Positions 8,866 to 16,104 of a stretch of 64,000 nucleotides of DNA are shown here, one piece after another. The notes under the pieces are model-generated. The model had not been told where the DNA came from. It did not search any database and saw nothing but the letters and a program-made list of their open reading frames with translations. How positions within the stretch are numbered: the first letter of the stretch is position 1; each line of letters opens with the position of its first letter. The position numbers and the translations under genes are program-made. This stretch comes from Chloroflexota bacterium (GTDB taxonomy: Bacteria; Chloroflexota; UBA6077): NCBI GenBank assembly GCA_021806765.1, contig JAJZQR010000002.1:1-64000 (forward strand), written 5' to 3'.

Positions 8866-9042
8866 TTAGAGCTGCTTGCCGGCTTCGTTGAAGATGTTAG
8901 CAACCTTGGGACCGAGAACAACCAGAGCAGCGATGACTACGATGGCAACCAGGGCGATAATGAGGCCATACTCGACCATCCCCTGGCCCTCCTCGTCGCG
9001 AAGAGCGAAGCGCAGGTAAGCCCTATCGATCAGTTCGCGCAT
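8866..9042 (-). CDS. flp: Flp family type IVb pilin
   Basis: The 58-aa product was translated by hand from 9042-8866. It starts MRELIDRAYLRF and has the Flp processing region EEGQGMVEYGL. The hydrophobic helix IIALVAIVVIAALVVLG follows, and it ends FNEAGKQL. Cleavage is expected after a Gly before MVEYG, leaving the Glu at +3 and Tyr at +4 typical of Flp pilins. GGAGGT lies 6 nt before the ATG, a strong site fitting a highly expressed structural gene. It is first of the tad genes and is followed by a hairpin. Confidence 0.93.
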   Translation of the reverse strand: MRELIDRAYLRFALRDEEGQGMVEYGLIIALVAIVVIAALVVLGPKVANIFNEAGKQL

Positions 9043-9113
9043 GGTGAACCTCCTTCCCTGCAGGACCGGTAGATCGGTCTACCTTCCTGATACCTATCAA
9101 TAAGATCGGCAGG

Positions 9114-9157
9114 ATGCTATCGGTTCTGAATAGGTCGCTCAATAGGAAGATGGTACT
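9114..9157 (-). promoter_or_regulatory. Promoter of flp with motif copy B
   Basis: On the minus strand TTGAGC (9142-9137) is followed after 17 bp by TAGCAT (9119-9114). Motif copy B (CAATAGGA-N3-TGGTACT on the plus strand, 9140-9157) overlaps the -35 box exactly as copy A does. The CAAT edge is 97 bp from the flp start codon, against 93 bp for copy A and tadE. The matching geometry supports a real regulatory element. Confidence 0.6.
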
Positions 9158-9313
9158 GGATCATCGATCTATTCTCGCAGGTGCACCTCCTTTCTCCCCG
9201 ATCGGGTTCAGCTTCGAGTTGGCGGCCCTGCCGCTGGCTTCCGGCGCTTCATCTGCCGGGGCCGAAGCCGCCGTAACAACTGCTACTATGTTGCGATTCT
9301 CGTTATTAGGGAA

Positions 9314-9331
9314 CAATAGGAATATAGTACT
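9314..9331 (-). promoter_or_regulatory. Motif copy C (CAATAGGA-N3-TAGTACT)
   Basis: This is a third exact copy of the CAATAGGA half and the GTAC core, 272 bp upstream of flp. A TTGTTC -35-like box overlaps its edge as in copies A and B, but no clear -10 box follows; the best is CAACAT after 17 bp. It may be an upstream binding site or a weak promoter. Confidence 0.5.
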
Positions 9332-9468
9332 AGTTCCTGGGAAAGCTACTTGCTGAGCTGGCTGCCGGCGTCGCGGTCCCGCCATCCCGTTCCGTCTCCT
9401 CGCCCCCGGGAGCGATGGGAGCATCCCTGACGGGATGGGCGCATAGTGCGACTTCCGGAAAGGGGGAA

Positions 9469-9486
9469 CAATAGGAGGATTGTACT
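9469..9486 (-). promoter_or_regulatory. Motif copy D (CAATAGGA-N3-TTGTACT)
   Basis: The fourth copy lies 30 bp downstream of the end of the HK1 gene and 427 bp upstream of flp. TTGTTC overlaps its edge; the -10 candidate is poor. Apart from these motifs and a strong Shine-Dalgarno-like GGAGGTGCACCT palindrome near 9180, I see no gene in the 474-bp gap between HK1 and flp. Confidence 0.5.
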
Positions 9487-9516
9487 AATTAGGTGAAGCG
9501 GGGGCGGGGCGAGAGG

Positions 9517-10608
9517 CTAAGCGGGGACGGCCAGACTGACCATGCATCCGGCTCCGACTTTGCTGCCTATCTCCAGGGTGCCGCCAATCAGCCGGGCTCG
9601 CAACTGCAGGTCGGCCAGCCCCGAGTGCTCCCTCTGGGAGGCCTCGGGCAGGGCCGAGGTGACGTCGAAACCTCGACCCTCGTCGGCCACGGTGACAACC
9701 ACCTGCTCCGGCTCGAAGCGGAGCTTCACCTCGGCTCTGTCGGCGCCCGAGTGGAGTGCTGCGTTGAGGAGCGCCTCCTGGATGATCCTGAAGACCGCTA
9801 TCTCGATGCGGGGGGCAAGCCGCCTCTCCTGGCCTCCGACCTGAAGCTCTATTCGCAGCCTGCCGCTGGGGCGGCACGCTCCAACGTAGCGGCGAAGGGC
9901 GGCCACCAGCCCCAACTCCTCCAGGGCAGGAGGCTGCAGCTCTTGAACCAGCTGGCGGGTGGCCTTCAGGGCGGTGGTGGCCGCCTGTTTCAGGCCGACC
10001 ATCTCCTCCCGGGCTTTCTGCGCGTCCACCCGTATCAGCCGTTCGCACACCTCGGCCCGCAGGATCAGATCGCTGAAGGCCTGCTCCGATCCATCCTGGA
10101 GCTCCCGCGAGATCCGATGGTAGACCGTCTCGATAGACGGGAGGGCTTCGGCGCCCGCATCCCCCTCGGCCACGGTCGGGAGCGACCTCGCTGCCGAGCC
10201 CTGCCCGGTGGCCCCCGGGCGGCCCTCCTCCGAGCCCCACTGGGAGGTCGCTTCCAGGAAGCCGCTCACCAGCTGTTCGGTCTTCTCGAGATTGGCCTGG
10301 CGGCCCCTCAACTGCTCCAGCTGGCTCTGCATCATGAAGAGCCGCATCTGGGCTTCCTGGTAGGCCGCGTAGCGCTGCTGGATCTCAGCCCGTGAGAAGG
10401 CCTCGATGTTCGTCTGGATCTGACGCATCTGGGAGGAGAGATCGCGGTTGCGCTGCGAGAGCCGGTCTATCTCGGAGACGGCCTGCTTGATCAGCAGCGC
10501 GATCTCCTGGCGTTGATCGGCCATCGCCGCCTTCTCCCGCTGGTATCCGGCGATGAGAGTATCCAGTTGACCCCGGCCTGGAGCTTCCGAAGGGGTGGTA
10601 TCAGACAT
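9517..10608 (-). CDS. NarL-partner-type histidine kinase lacking the phospho-accepting His (HK1)
   Basis: The 363-aa protein is cytoplasmic with no membrane helix. Residues 20-120 are a long coiled coil rich in Gln/Glu/Arg. The dimerisation/phospho-acceptor helix reads YHRISRELQDGSEQ (163-176): in this family the residue after EL is the phosphorylated His, but here Q171 is encoded (codon CAG). The HATPase_c domain keeps an N-box (EALLNAALHSGA), a G-box (VADEGRGFD) and a late Gly-rich turn. It starts 3 bp after the response-regulator stop codon, so they are coupled. It may be a pseudokinase that modulates HK2 or binds ligand; a phosphatase role is also possible. Confidence 0.85.
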   Translation of the reverse strand: MSDTTPSEAPGRGQLDTLIAGYQREKAAMADQRQEIALLIKQAVSEIDRLSQRNRDLSSQMRQIQTNIEAFSRAEIQQRYAAYQEAQMRLFMMQSQLEQLRGRQANLEKTEQLVSGFLEATSQWGSEEGRPGATGQGSAARSLPTVAEGDAGAEALPSIETVYHRISRELQDGSEQAFSDLILRAEVCERLIRVDAQKAREEMVGLKQAATTALKATRQLVQELQPPALEELGLVAALRRYVGACRPSGRLRIELQVGGQERRLAPRIEIAVFRIIQEALLNAALHSGADRAEVKLRFEPEQVVVTVADEGRGFDVTSALPEASQREHSGLADLQLRARLIGGTLEIGSKVGAGCMVSLAVPA

Positions 10609-10611
10609 GGC

Positions 10612-11322
10612 CTACGCTGGTAGCTCCTCCATCTTGATCCAACCGTGTCGGATGGCGTACACCACGGCCTGAGTTCGGTCGTTGACGGCGAGTTTCCGCA
10701 ATATGGAAGTGATGTGGTTCTTGACCGTCTGGTCGCTGATCTTCAGTGCCCTGGCGATCTCCTTGTTGCTGTTGCCCCTGGCGATCTGCTCCAGCACCTC
10801 GATCTCCCGGTTGGACAGGGGGACGAAGAGTGGCTCGACCTCTTTGCCTTCCGAAGCGAGATCGGCGAATTGCTGCAGGACGCGGGAGGCGAGCATCGGC
10901 TTCGACAGGACGCTCTCGTTGATCAGGTACTCTCCCCGGCTCACCCGCCGGATCCCGTCCATCAGCTCGCTGGGCCCCAGATCCTTCAGGAAGTAGGCGG
11001 CTGCTCCCACCCGGATGGCGTTGAAGAGCTGTTCCTCGTCGTCGTAGGCGGTCATCAGGATGACTGAGGTGTTGGGCAGAGCCCCTTTGAGGGCGCGGGC
11101 TATCTCCACCCCGTCCGGGCCGGGGATGTTGACGTCGCTGAGGACGACGTCGGGAGTGAGCGTGGTTGCCATCTCCAGCGCCTGCTCCCCGTCGGCGGCC
11201 TCGCCCACCACGTCGATGTCCGGCTCGGCCTCCAACGCAAAGCGGACACCCTGCCGGAAGAGAGGGTGGTCGTCCACTATCAGGATGCGGATCTTCTTCT
11301 GTACCGACGTTCTCTGTGCCAC
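10612..11322 (-). CDS. NarL/LuxR-family response regulator
   Basis: The protein has 236 aa from a GTG at 11322. I prefer this to the TTG at 11379, which would overlap HK2. The receiver domain (residues 10-125) has the acidic pair in ILIVDDHP, phosphoacceptor D63 in VVLSDVNIPGPDG and a conserved Lys in AYFLKDLG. The C-terminal LuxR-type HTH is LSNREIEVLEQIARG through KISDQTVKNHITSIL. It is flanked by two cytoplasmic kinases in one operon and is the most likely reader of the repeated 18-bp motif beside the pilin genes (inference). Confidence 0.93.
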   Translation of the reverse strand: MAQRTSVQKKIRILIVDDHPLFRQGVRFALEAEPDIDVVGEAADGEQALEMATTLTPDVVLSDVNIPGPDGVEIARALKGALPNTSVILMTAYDDEEQLFNAIRVGAAAYFLKDLGPSELMDGIRRVSRGEYLINESVLSKPMLASRVLQQFADLASEGKEVEPLFVPLSNREIEVLEQIARGNSNKEIARALKISDQTVKNHITSILRKLAVNDRTQAVVYAIRHGWIKMEELPA

Positions 11323-11350
11323 AACCGCTGCTCGACGTAGGGATCGGCTG

Positions 11351-12424
11351 TTAGCCGCTGGCCGGCCCCAGGGGCACAACCAGAGAGATCTTCGTTCCCT
11401 TACCCGGCGCTGAAGTGATGTCCATCTGAGCGTCGATCAACTCCGCTCGCTCTCGCATGCTGATCAGGCCCAGGTTCTTCGACTGGCGGCTTGCGACCTC
11501 TGCCACTCCGAAACCGCGGCCGTTGTCCTCGATCGATAACTGCAGGAGTCTGCTGCTCAGCTTCCCTTTGACGACGATCTTGGAGGCGCCGGCGTGTTTC
11601 TGAACGTTCTGCAGCGCCTCCTGGACGATCCTGAACAGGGCCACCTCCTTGGTGGCCGCCAGCCGCTGCCGGGCCTCCGGAAAGTCCACCTCGACGGTGA
11701 TGCCGAAGTGCTTCCCGAAGTCCTCCAGGTACCCCCCCAGCGCCTCGAGAAGGCCCACCTCGCTGAGGGTCGGGGGACGGAGGTCGAAGATGAACCTTCG
11801 CACCTCGGTGAGCCCATCCCTCATGTCCGCTTTGAGCCGGGCCAACTGCTCTCCGAGCGCCGCGGGATCCCGGTCGGCCAGGCGCTCCACGAACTCCATC
11901 TCGAAGATGGCGTTGGCCATGATCTGGGCGGGACCGTCGTGGATCTCCCGCGCCAGTCTGATCCGCTCCTGCTCGTGCGCCTCCAGGATCCGCTCGTGGG
12001 AGTCGGCCTGGAACTCTTCATCGGTGGGGAGGTAGAAGCCATCCCCGCCCTGGAGCATCCGGCCGCTTTCCTTCTCGAGTCGTCGGATCGTCGTGTTCAG
12101 CAGCCGCATGGCTCGCTGGAGCCGGTACACCTTCTCGGCCAGCTCGCTGTGCCGCTCCCGAAGCTCGGTCTCATGCTCTAACAGGCCGGCGCGGGCCTCG
12201 AAGTTCGTCGACGGCTGAGCGTCGACCTCGACGAGGCTGGCCCGGGAGTTCAGCAGGTTCGTCAGCTCCTCCAGGGAGCGCCTGCATTGGTCCCATTCTC
12301 CCAGACGCTGCTGATACGAGAGCCTGGCCTCTTCCGAAAGAGCGTGCAGCTTGCGCTGCCCCTCGCGTACCGCAGCGTGGGCTGCGGATAGCAGTCTCTG
12401 ATCCTCTTCGTCCAAGCTGATCAC
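11351..12424 (-). CDS. DegS-like cytoplasmic sensor histidine kinase (HK2)
   Basis: The 357-aa protein has a coiled-coil N-terminus (residues 5-125), then a HisKA_3 helix with an intact phospho-acceptor: RIRLAREIHDGPAQ, with H162. The HATPase_c domain follows (N-box EALQNVQKHAGA, G-box IEDNGRGFGV, and ERAELIDAQM). There is no membrane segment, so it senses a cytoplasmic signal or a partner protein. It starts at GTG, 28 bp before the response regulator begins. The architecture matches DegS/NreB-type kinases. It is the only canonical kinase of this three-gene operon. Confidence 0.92.
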   Translation of the reverse strand: MISLDEEDQRLLSAAHAAVREGQRKLHALSEEARLSYQQRLGEWDQCRRSLEELTNLLNSRASLVEVDAQPSTNFEARAGLLEHETELRERHSELAEKVYRLQRAMRLLNTTIRRLEKESGRMLQGGDGFYLPTDEEFQADSHERILEAHEQERIRLAREIHDGPAQIMANAIFEMEFVERLADRDPAALGEQLARLKADMRDGLTEVRRFIFDLRPPTLSEVGLLEALGGYLEDFGKHFGITVEVDFPEARQRLAATKEVALFRIVQEALQNVQKHAGASKIVVKGKLSSRLLQLSIEDNGRGFGVAEVASRQSKNLGLISMRERAELIDAQMDITSAPGKGTKISLVVPLGPASG

Positions 12425-12461
12425 CAGGTGGGAAGTGAGAGGCTGGCAGTGCCTGGCTCCG

Positions 12462-12491
12462 AGTATAGCATCGGATCGAGCGCAGGGGCAA
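12462..12491 (-). promoter_or_regulatory. Promoter of the HK2-RR-HK1 operon
   Basis: On the minus strand TTGCCC (12491-12486) is followed after 18 bp by TATACT (12467-12462). This places transcription start about 30 nt upstream of the HK2 start codon. The match is good for a housekeeping sigma factor, but it is a prediction only. Confidence 0.5.
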
Positions 12492-12535
12492 GGTTTGCTA
12501 CCCCTTTTCCGCTCGAAGTGCTACAATCCCGTGAA

Positions 12536-12716
12536 GCATTCAGCTATCAGCCATCAGCTATCAGCAGCCGGCGATCAACTTCATTAGTGTATATCGGCAG
12601 AAACAGCGTTCTTCTTCAGTTCCCTCGGGAGCGATCGGCGACGGTCTGCGCCGATTCCCGATCCTGCGTTCCTCTCGCAGCTCCTGTTCTGTAGCTGATG
12701 GCTGATAGCTGAATGC
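12536..12716. repeat. MITE-like element with 25-bp perfect inverted repeats
   Basis: The 25 bases at 12536-12560 are the exact reverse complement of 12692-12716 (core AGCTATCAGCCATCAGCT). They bracket about 131 bp with no gene. The left end is extended by further imperfect units, and 12717-12750 continues with related CTGA/GCTG units up to the hisD start. A one-sided copy lies at 44366-44396. This is the look of a small palindromic mobile element without its own transposase. It fills most of the gap between HK2 and hisD. Confidence 0.7.
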
Positions 12717-12759
12717 TGATTGCTGGCCTCCGATCGCTGAAAGCTGAAGGCTGGTGGCT

Positions 12760-14097
12760 ATGGTGAAGCTGCGCATAGCGCGCTCGATAGAAGAGGGCCG
12801 GCGGCTGCTGCTGGCCGATCGTAGTCTGGATCGGCTGGCGGTTCCGCCCAGCCTTGCCCAGAGGATCCTGGATAGCTTCGGCGAGCCGCTGACGCCGCTC
12901 CAGGTGGTGGAGCGGATCGTCGAGGCGGTCAAAGCCGAGGGCGATGCCGGCCTCGAGCGGTACTGCCGGCTGATCGATGGCTCCTTCCCCTCGCCGCTGC
13001 GGGTCGACCCGGCCGAGATGGAGGCCGCCCGGCGTAGGGTCTCGCCCGAGCTCCTCTCGGCCTTCGAGCTGGCGGCCGACCGGATCCTGGAGTTCCACCG
13101 TCGGGCACTGCGACGCTCCTGGTTCGAGAGCTCTCCGGCCGGCGTCTTCGGCCAGATCGTTCGTCCGCTGGCCCGAGTTGGGCTGTACGTGCCCGGAGGC
13201 ACCGCTGCCTACCCCAGCTCCCTGCTGATGTCGGCGCTGCCGGCCAAGGCCGCGGGCGTGGGGGAGATCGTCGTGGCCACCCCCGCCTCGAAGGAGGGAA
13301 GGATCCCCGACGTGGTGCTGGCGGCGGCGCAGGTGGCCGGCGTCTCGGCAGTGTATCGAGTGGGAGGCGCCCAGGCAATCGCCGCCATGGCCTACGGGAC
13401 CGAGTCGGTCCCCCGGGTGGACAAGATCCTGGGACCGGGGAACATCTTCGTCGCCCTGGCGAAGCGGGTGGTCTCGGGCGTCGTGGGGATCGATGCCGTC
13501 ACCGGCCCCACCGAGACCGTGGTGGTGGCCGACCGGTCGGCGGCGGTGGAGCGGGTCGCCGCGGACCTGCTGGCCCAGGCGGAGCACGACCTGCTGGCCC
13601 AGGCGGTGCTGATCGCCACCTCGCGGGAGCTGGTGGAGCGGCTGCCCGAGGAGATCGACCGGCAGCTGTCGGGCCTTCGCCGTGCCTCCATCGCCCGGGA
13701 GTCGCTGGAGTCCCGGGGGGCGGTGGTGTTGGTGCGGGATCTGTCGGAGGCGGTGGCTCTGGCCAACGAGTACGCGCCGGAGCACCTCTGCCTGGCCGTC
13801 GCCGAGCCCTGGTCGCTGCTGGACGCCGTTCGTTCGGCCGGGGGGGTGTTCCTGGGCGAGCTATCGGTGGAGGCCCTGGGGGACTACGTGTGCGGCCCCA
13901 GCCACGTCATGCCCACGGGCGGGAGCGCCCGCTTCTCGTCGCCCCTGACGGTGGACGACTTCGTCAAGGTGAGCAGCCTGTTCGGCGTGAGCCCCGAGGG
14001 GCTGCGGGACCTGGGTCCGGCGGCCGTGCGTATGGCCCTGTCCGAGGGATTCGATGCCCACGCGGCCTCCATCCTGAGACGGCTGGATCGCCGCTAA
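12760..14097 (+). CDS. hisD: Histidinol dehydrogenase
   Basis: The 445-aa protein catalyses the last two oxidations of histidine synthesis (L-histidinol to L-histidine, NAD+, zinc). Recognised features are YVPGGTAAYPSSLLMSALPAK, of which YVPGG is diagnostic, GPGNIFVALAKR, the catalytic/zinc stretch LAQAEHD, PEHLCLAV, and the C-terminal YVCGPSHVMPTGG. I chose ATG 12760 with GAAGG 9 nt upstream; a GTG two codons earlier is possible. It is first of a his run with hisC and hisB, each separated by palindromic repeats, and starts just after the MITE-like repeat. Confidence 0.95.
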   Translation: MVKLRIARSIEEGRRLLLADRSLDRLAVPPSLAQRILDSFGEPLTPLQVVERIVEAVKAEGDAGLERYCRLIDGSFPSPLRVDPAEMEAARRRVSPELLSAFELAADRILEFHRRALRRSWFESSPAGVFGQIVRPLARVGLYVPGGTAAYPSSLLMSALPAKAAGVGEIVVATPASKEGRIPDVVLAAAQVAGVSAVYRVGGAQAIAAMAYGTESVPRVDKILGPGNIFVALAKRVVSGVVGIDAVTGPTETVVVADRSAAVERVAADLLAQAEHDLLAQAVLIATSRELVERLPEEIDRQLSGLRRASIARESLESRGAVVLVRDLSEAVALANEYAPEHLCLAVAEPWSLLDAVRSAGGVFLGELSVEALGDYVCGPSHVMPTGGSARFSSPLTVDDFVKVSSLFGVSPEGLRDLGPAAVRMALSEGFDAHAASILRRLDRR

Positions 14098-14099
14098 CT

Positions 14100-14204
14100 C
14101 CCTCTCCCTTTGGGAGAGGGTTGGGGTGAGGGCTGTTGGTATGGCGGCGTCCCAGCCCTCACCCGCCCTCGCTGCGCTCGGCCGGCCTCTCCCAAGGGGA
14201 GAGG
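14100..14204. repeat. Paired CTCTCCC palindrome element (copy 2)
   Basis: The element consists of a CTCTCCCTTTGGGAGAG hairpin (14101-14120), GGTGAGGGCTG, a short spacer, then CAGCCCTCACC and a second palindrome CCTCTCCCAAGGGGAGAGG ending at 14204. The two halves are inverted relative to each other, so the whole can fold into one long hairpin. It fills most of the hisD-hisC gap. Confidence 0.8.
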
Positions 14205-14292
14205 CGATTACCTTCAGGCGGCTCGACGCCGCCTACGAAAGCGGCGCCGAGGCGCAGCAATCCAAATGGCAGATATCGGAGGTATCTGGATC

Positions 14293-15402
14293 ATGGGCGC
14301 ATCTGGCGAAGGCGGATTGCCGCCGGTTCGGCGCTGCGTGGCGGAGATGGAGGAGTACGTCCCCATAAGCACGCCCGAGGCACTGGCGGAGAAGCTGGGA
14401 CTCCGGCCGGACCAGATCGTGAAGCTGGACGGCAACGAGAATCCCTACGGGCCTTCTCCCAGGGTCGCCACTGCCCTGGCCGAGTTCGCCTCCTACCATC
14501 GCTATCCCGACCCGTGGCAGGGGGAGACCCGGGCCCTGCTCTCGGGCTACATAGGGGCTCCGGCCGCTAGCCTGATGCTGGGCATGGGCTCCGACGAGTT
14601 GATCGACACCCTGATGCGGGTCTACCTGGAGCCCGGCGACGAGGTGATCGATCTGCCGCCAACCTTCGGCATGTACGGCTTCAGCAGCCAGATTTGCGGC
14701 GCTCGGGCGGTGCAGGTGCCCAGGGACGAGGAGTACGAGATCGATCTGGATGGGGTGGAAAAGGCTCTCACCGATCGCACCCACATGATCTTCGTCGCCT
14801 CGCCCAACAATCCCTCCGGCAACGTGGCGACCAGGGGCCAGGTGGAACGGCTGTTGGCCACCGGTCGGCTGGTGGTGGTGGACGAGGCCTACGCCGAGTT
14901 CTCCACGACGACCCTGGTTCCACTGGTGGCGGAGCATCCCAACCTGGTGGTGCTGAGAACCTTCAGCAAGTGGGCCGGCCTCGCGGGCCTTCGAGTGGGC
15001 TATGGGGTCTTCCCCGAAGGGGTGCTGCGGCAGATGTGGAAGATCAAGCAGCCCTACAACCTGAACGTGGCCGCTCAGGTGGCCGTACGGGAATCGCTGC
15101 GTGATCTGGATCGATTGCGGGCCAACGTGAAGCGGATCGTGGAGGAGCGGGAGAGGCTCCGGCGCGAGCTCTCGGCCCTGGGCTTCCTGCGGGTTTATCC
15201 CTCGGAAGCCAACTTCCTCTTGTGCGACGTCCTGGAGGGCAGCGGCGTGGAGATCGTGGAGTTCCTGGCCGCCCGGGGCATCATCATTCGCTACTTCAAG
15301 AAGCCTCGCCTGCTCAACTCCGTCAGGTTCAGCGTCGGGCTCCCGGAGCACACCGACTCGATCGTCGCGGCCCTCAGGGAGTGGCGGGCTGCGCGAGGAT
15401 AG
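14293..15402 (+). CDS. hisC: Histidinol-phosphate aminotransferase
   Basis: The 369-aa protein is a PLP-dependent class I/II aminotransferase converting imidazole-acetol phosphate to L-histidinol phosphate. It has KLDGNENPYGPSP near residue 40, typical of HisC, FVASPNNPSGN, the DEAYAEF strand, and the PLP lysine in TFSKWAGLAGLRVGY. I chose the ATG at 14293 with GGAGG 10 nt upstream; ATG 14347 is an alternative. The frame is open further upstream through the palindromic element, but that part is not HisC-like. It is the second gene of the his run. Confidence 0.93.
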   Translation: MGASGEGGLPPVRRCVAEMEEYVPISTPEALAEKLGLRPDQIVKLDGNENPYGPSPRVATALAEFASYHRYPDPWQGETRALLSGYIGAPAASLMLGMGSDELIDTLMRVYLEPGDEVIDLPPTFGMYGFSSQICGARAVQVPRDEEYEIDLDGVEKALTDRTHMIFVASPNNPSGNVATRGQVERLLATGRLVVVDEAYAEFSTTTLVPLVAEHPNLVVLRTFSKWAGLAGLRVGYGVFPEGVLRQMWKIKQPYNLNVAAQVAVRESLRDLDRLRANVKRIVEERERLRRELSALGFLRVYPSEANFLLCDVLEGSGVEIVEFLAARGIIIRYFKKPRLLNSVRFSVGLPEHTDSIVAALREWRAARG

Positions 15403-15410
15403 TTCCGTTT

Positions 15411-15446
15411 CCCTCTCCCTCTGGGAGAGGGTCAGGGTGAGGGCTG
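15411..15446. repeat. CTCTCCC palindrome, single unit (copy 3)
   Basis: A single hairpin CTCTCCCTCTGGGAGAG is followed by TCAGGGTGAGGGCTG. It lies in the gap between hisC and hisB. It is half of the paired element seen at 14.1 and 20.4 kb. Confidence 0.8.
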
Positions 15447-15504
15447 TATCGTCTGCTGCAATCCGGCGACTACAGACCCAGACCTGCTGCAGGAGTGAAC
15501 AGCT

Positions 15505-16104
15505 ATGGATCTCGAGAAAAGACAGGGCAGCTGTAGTCGCAAGACCTCGGAGACGGACGTATCGGTGTCCTGGGTGGTGGACGGCTCCGGCATCTGTCGG
15601 GCCGATACCGGCATAGCCTTCCTCGATCACATGCTGGCTCAGCTGGCCAAGCATGGGCTGTTCGACCTGGAAGTCACCGCCCGCGGGGACCTCCAGGTGG
15701 ACGAGCACCACACCATCGAGGACGTCGCCATCGCCCTGGGGCGGGCTCTGGACGCTGCCCTGGAGGAGCGTCGAGGTCTCAACCGCATGGGCGATGCCCT
15801 CGTGCCGATGGACGACGCCCTGGCTCGGGTTGCCGTGGATCTCGGGGGCCGGGGCTTTGCGGTGGTGGTCGCCGACCTCTCGGAGGCGGGCGCCGGGGGC
15901 TTTCGGGGGGACATGGTCGCCCACTTCCTTCACTCCTTCGCCGCGGACGGACGCCTCACGCTGCACGCCGACGTCCTGAGAGGCGCCAACGACCATCACA
16001 AGATAGAGGCGCTCTTCAAGGCCCTGGCGCGGGCGCTGGAGGCGGCATGCCGGATGGAGCCTCGGCGGGCCGGCACAGTGCCCAGCACCAAGGGGCTGGT
16101 GTGA
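15505..16104 (+). CDS. hisB: Imidazoleglycerol-phosphate dehydratase
   Basis: The 199-aa protein is a monofunctional HisB dehydratase (IGP to imidazole-acetol phosphate). The Mn-binding His clusters are clear: FLDHMLAQLAKHGLFDLEV, DEHHTIEDVAIALG near residue 72, and NDHHKIEALFKALARAL near residue 160; the end PSTKGLV is the family C-terminus. Length fits the family (about 195-200). The TGA overlaps the GTG of the following MFS gene. HisA, HisF, HisG, HisH and HisI are not in this window. Confidence 0.96.
   Translation: MDLEKRQGSCSRKTSETDVSVSWVVDGSGICRADTGIAFLDHMLAQLAKHGLFDLEVTARGDLQVDEHHTIEDVAIALGRALDAALEERRGLNRMGDALVPMDDALARVAVDLGGRGFAVVVADLSEAGAGGFRGDMVAHFLHSFAADGRLTLHADVLRGANDHHKIEALFKALARALEAACRMEPRRAGTVPSTKGLV

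Noticed and set aside
9161..9424. An 87-codon minus-strand frame upstream of flp
   Set aside because: It runs through motif copy C, has no family resemblance and no good start site; the segment looks regulatory.
12536..12760. CRISPR array from the GCTGATAGCTGA units
   Set aside because: The units are adjacent and inverted, without unique spacers of constant length, and no cas genes are present.
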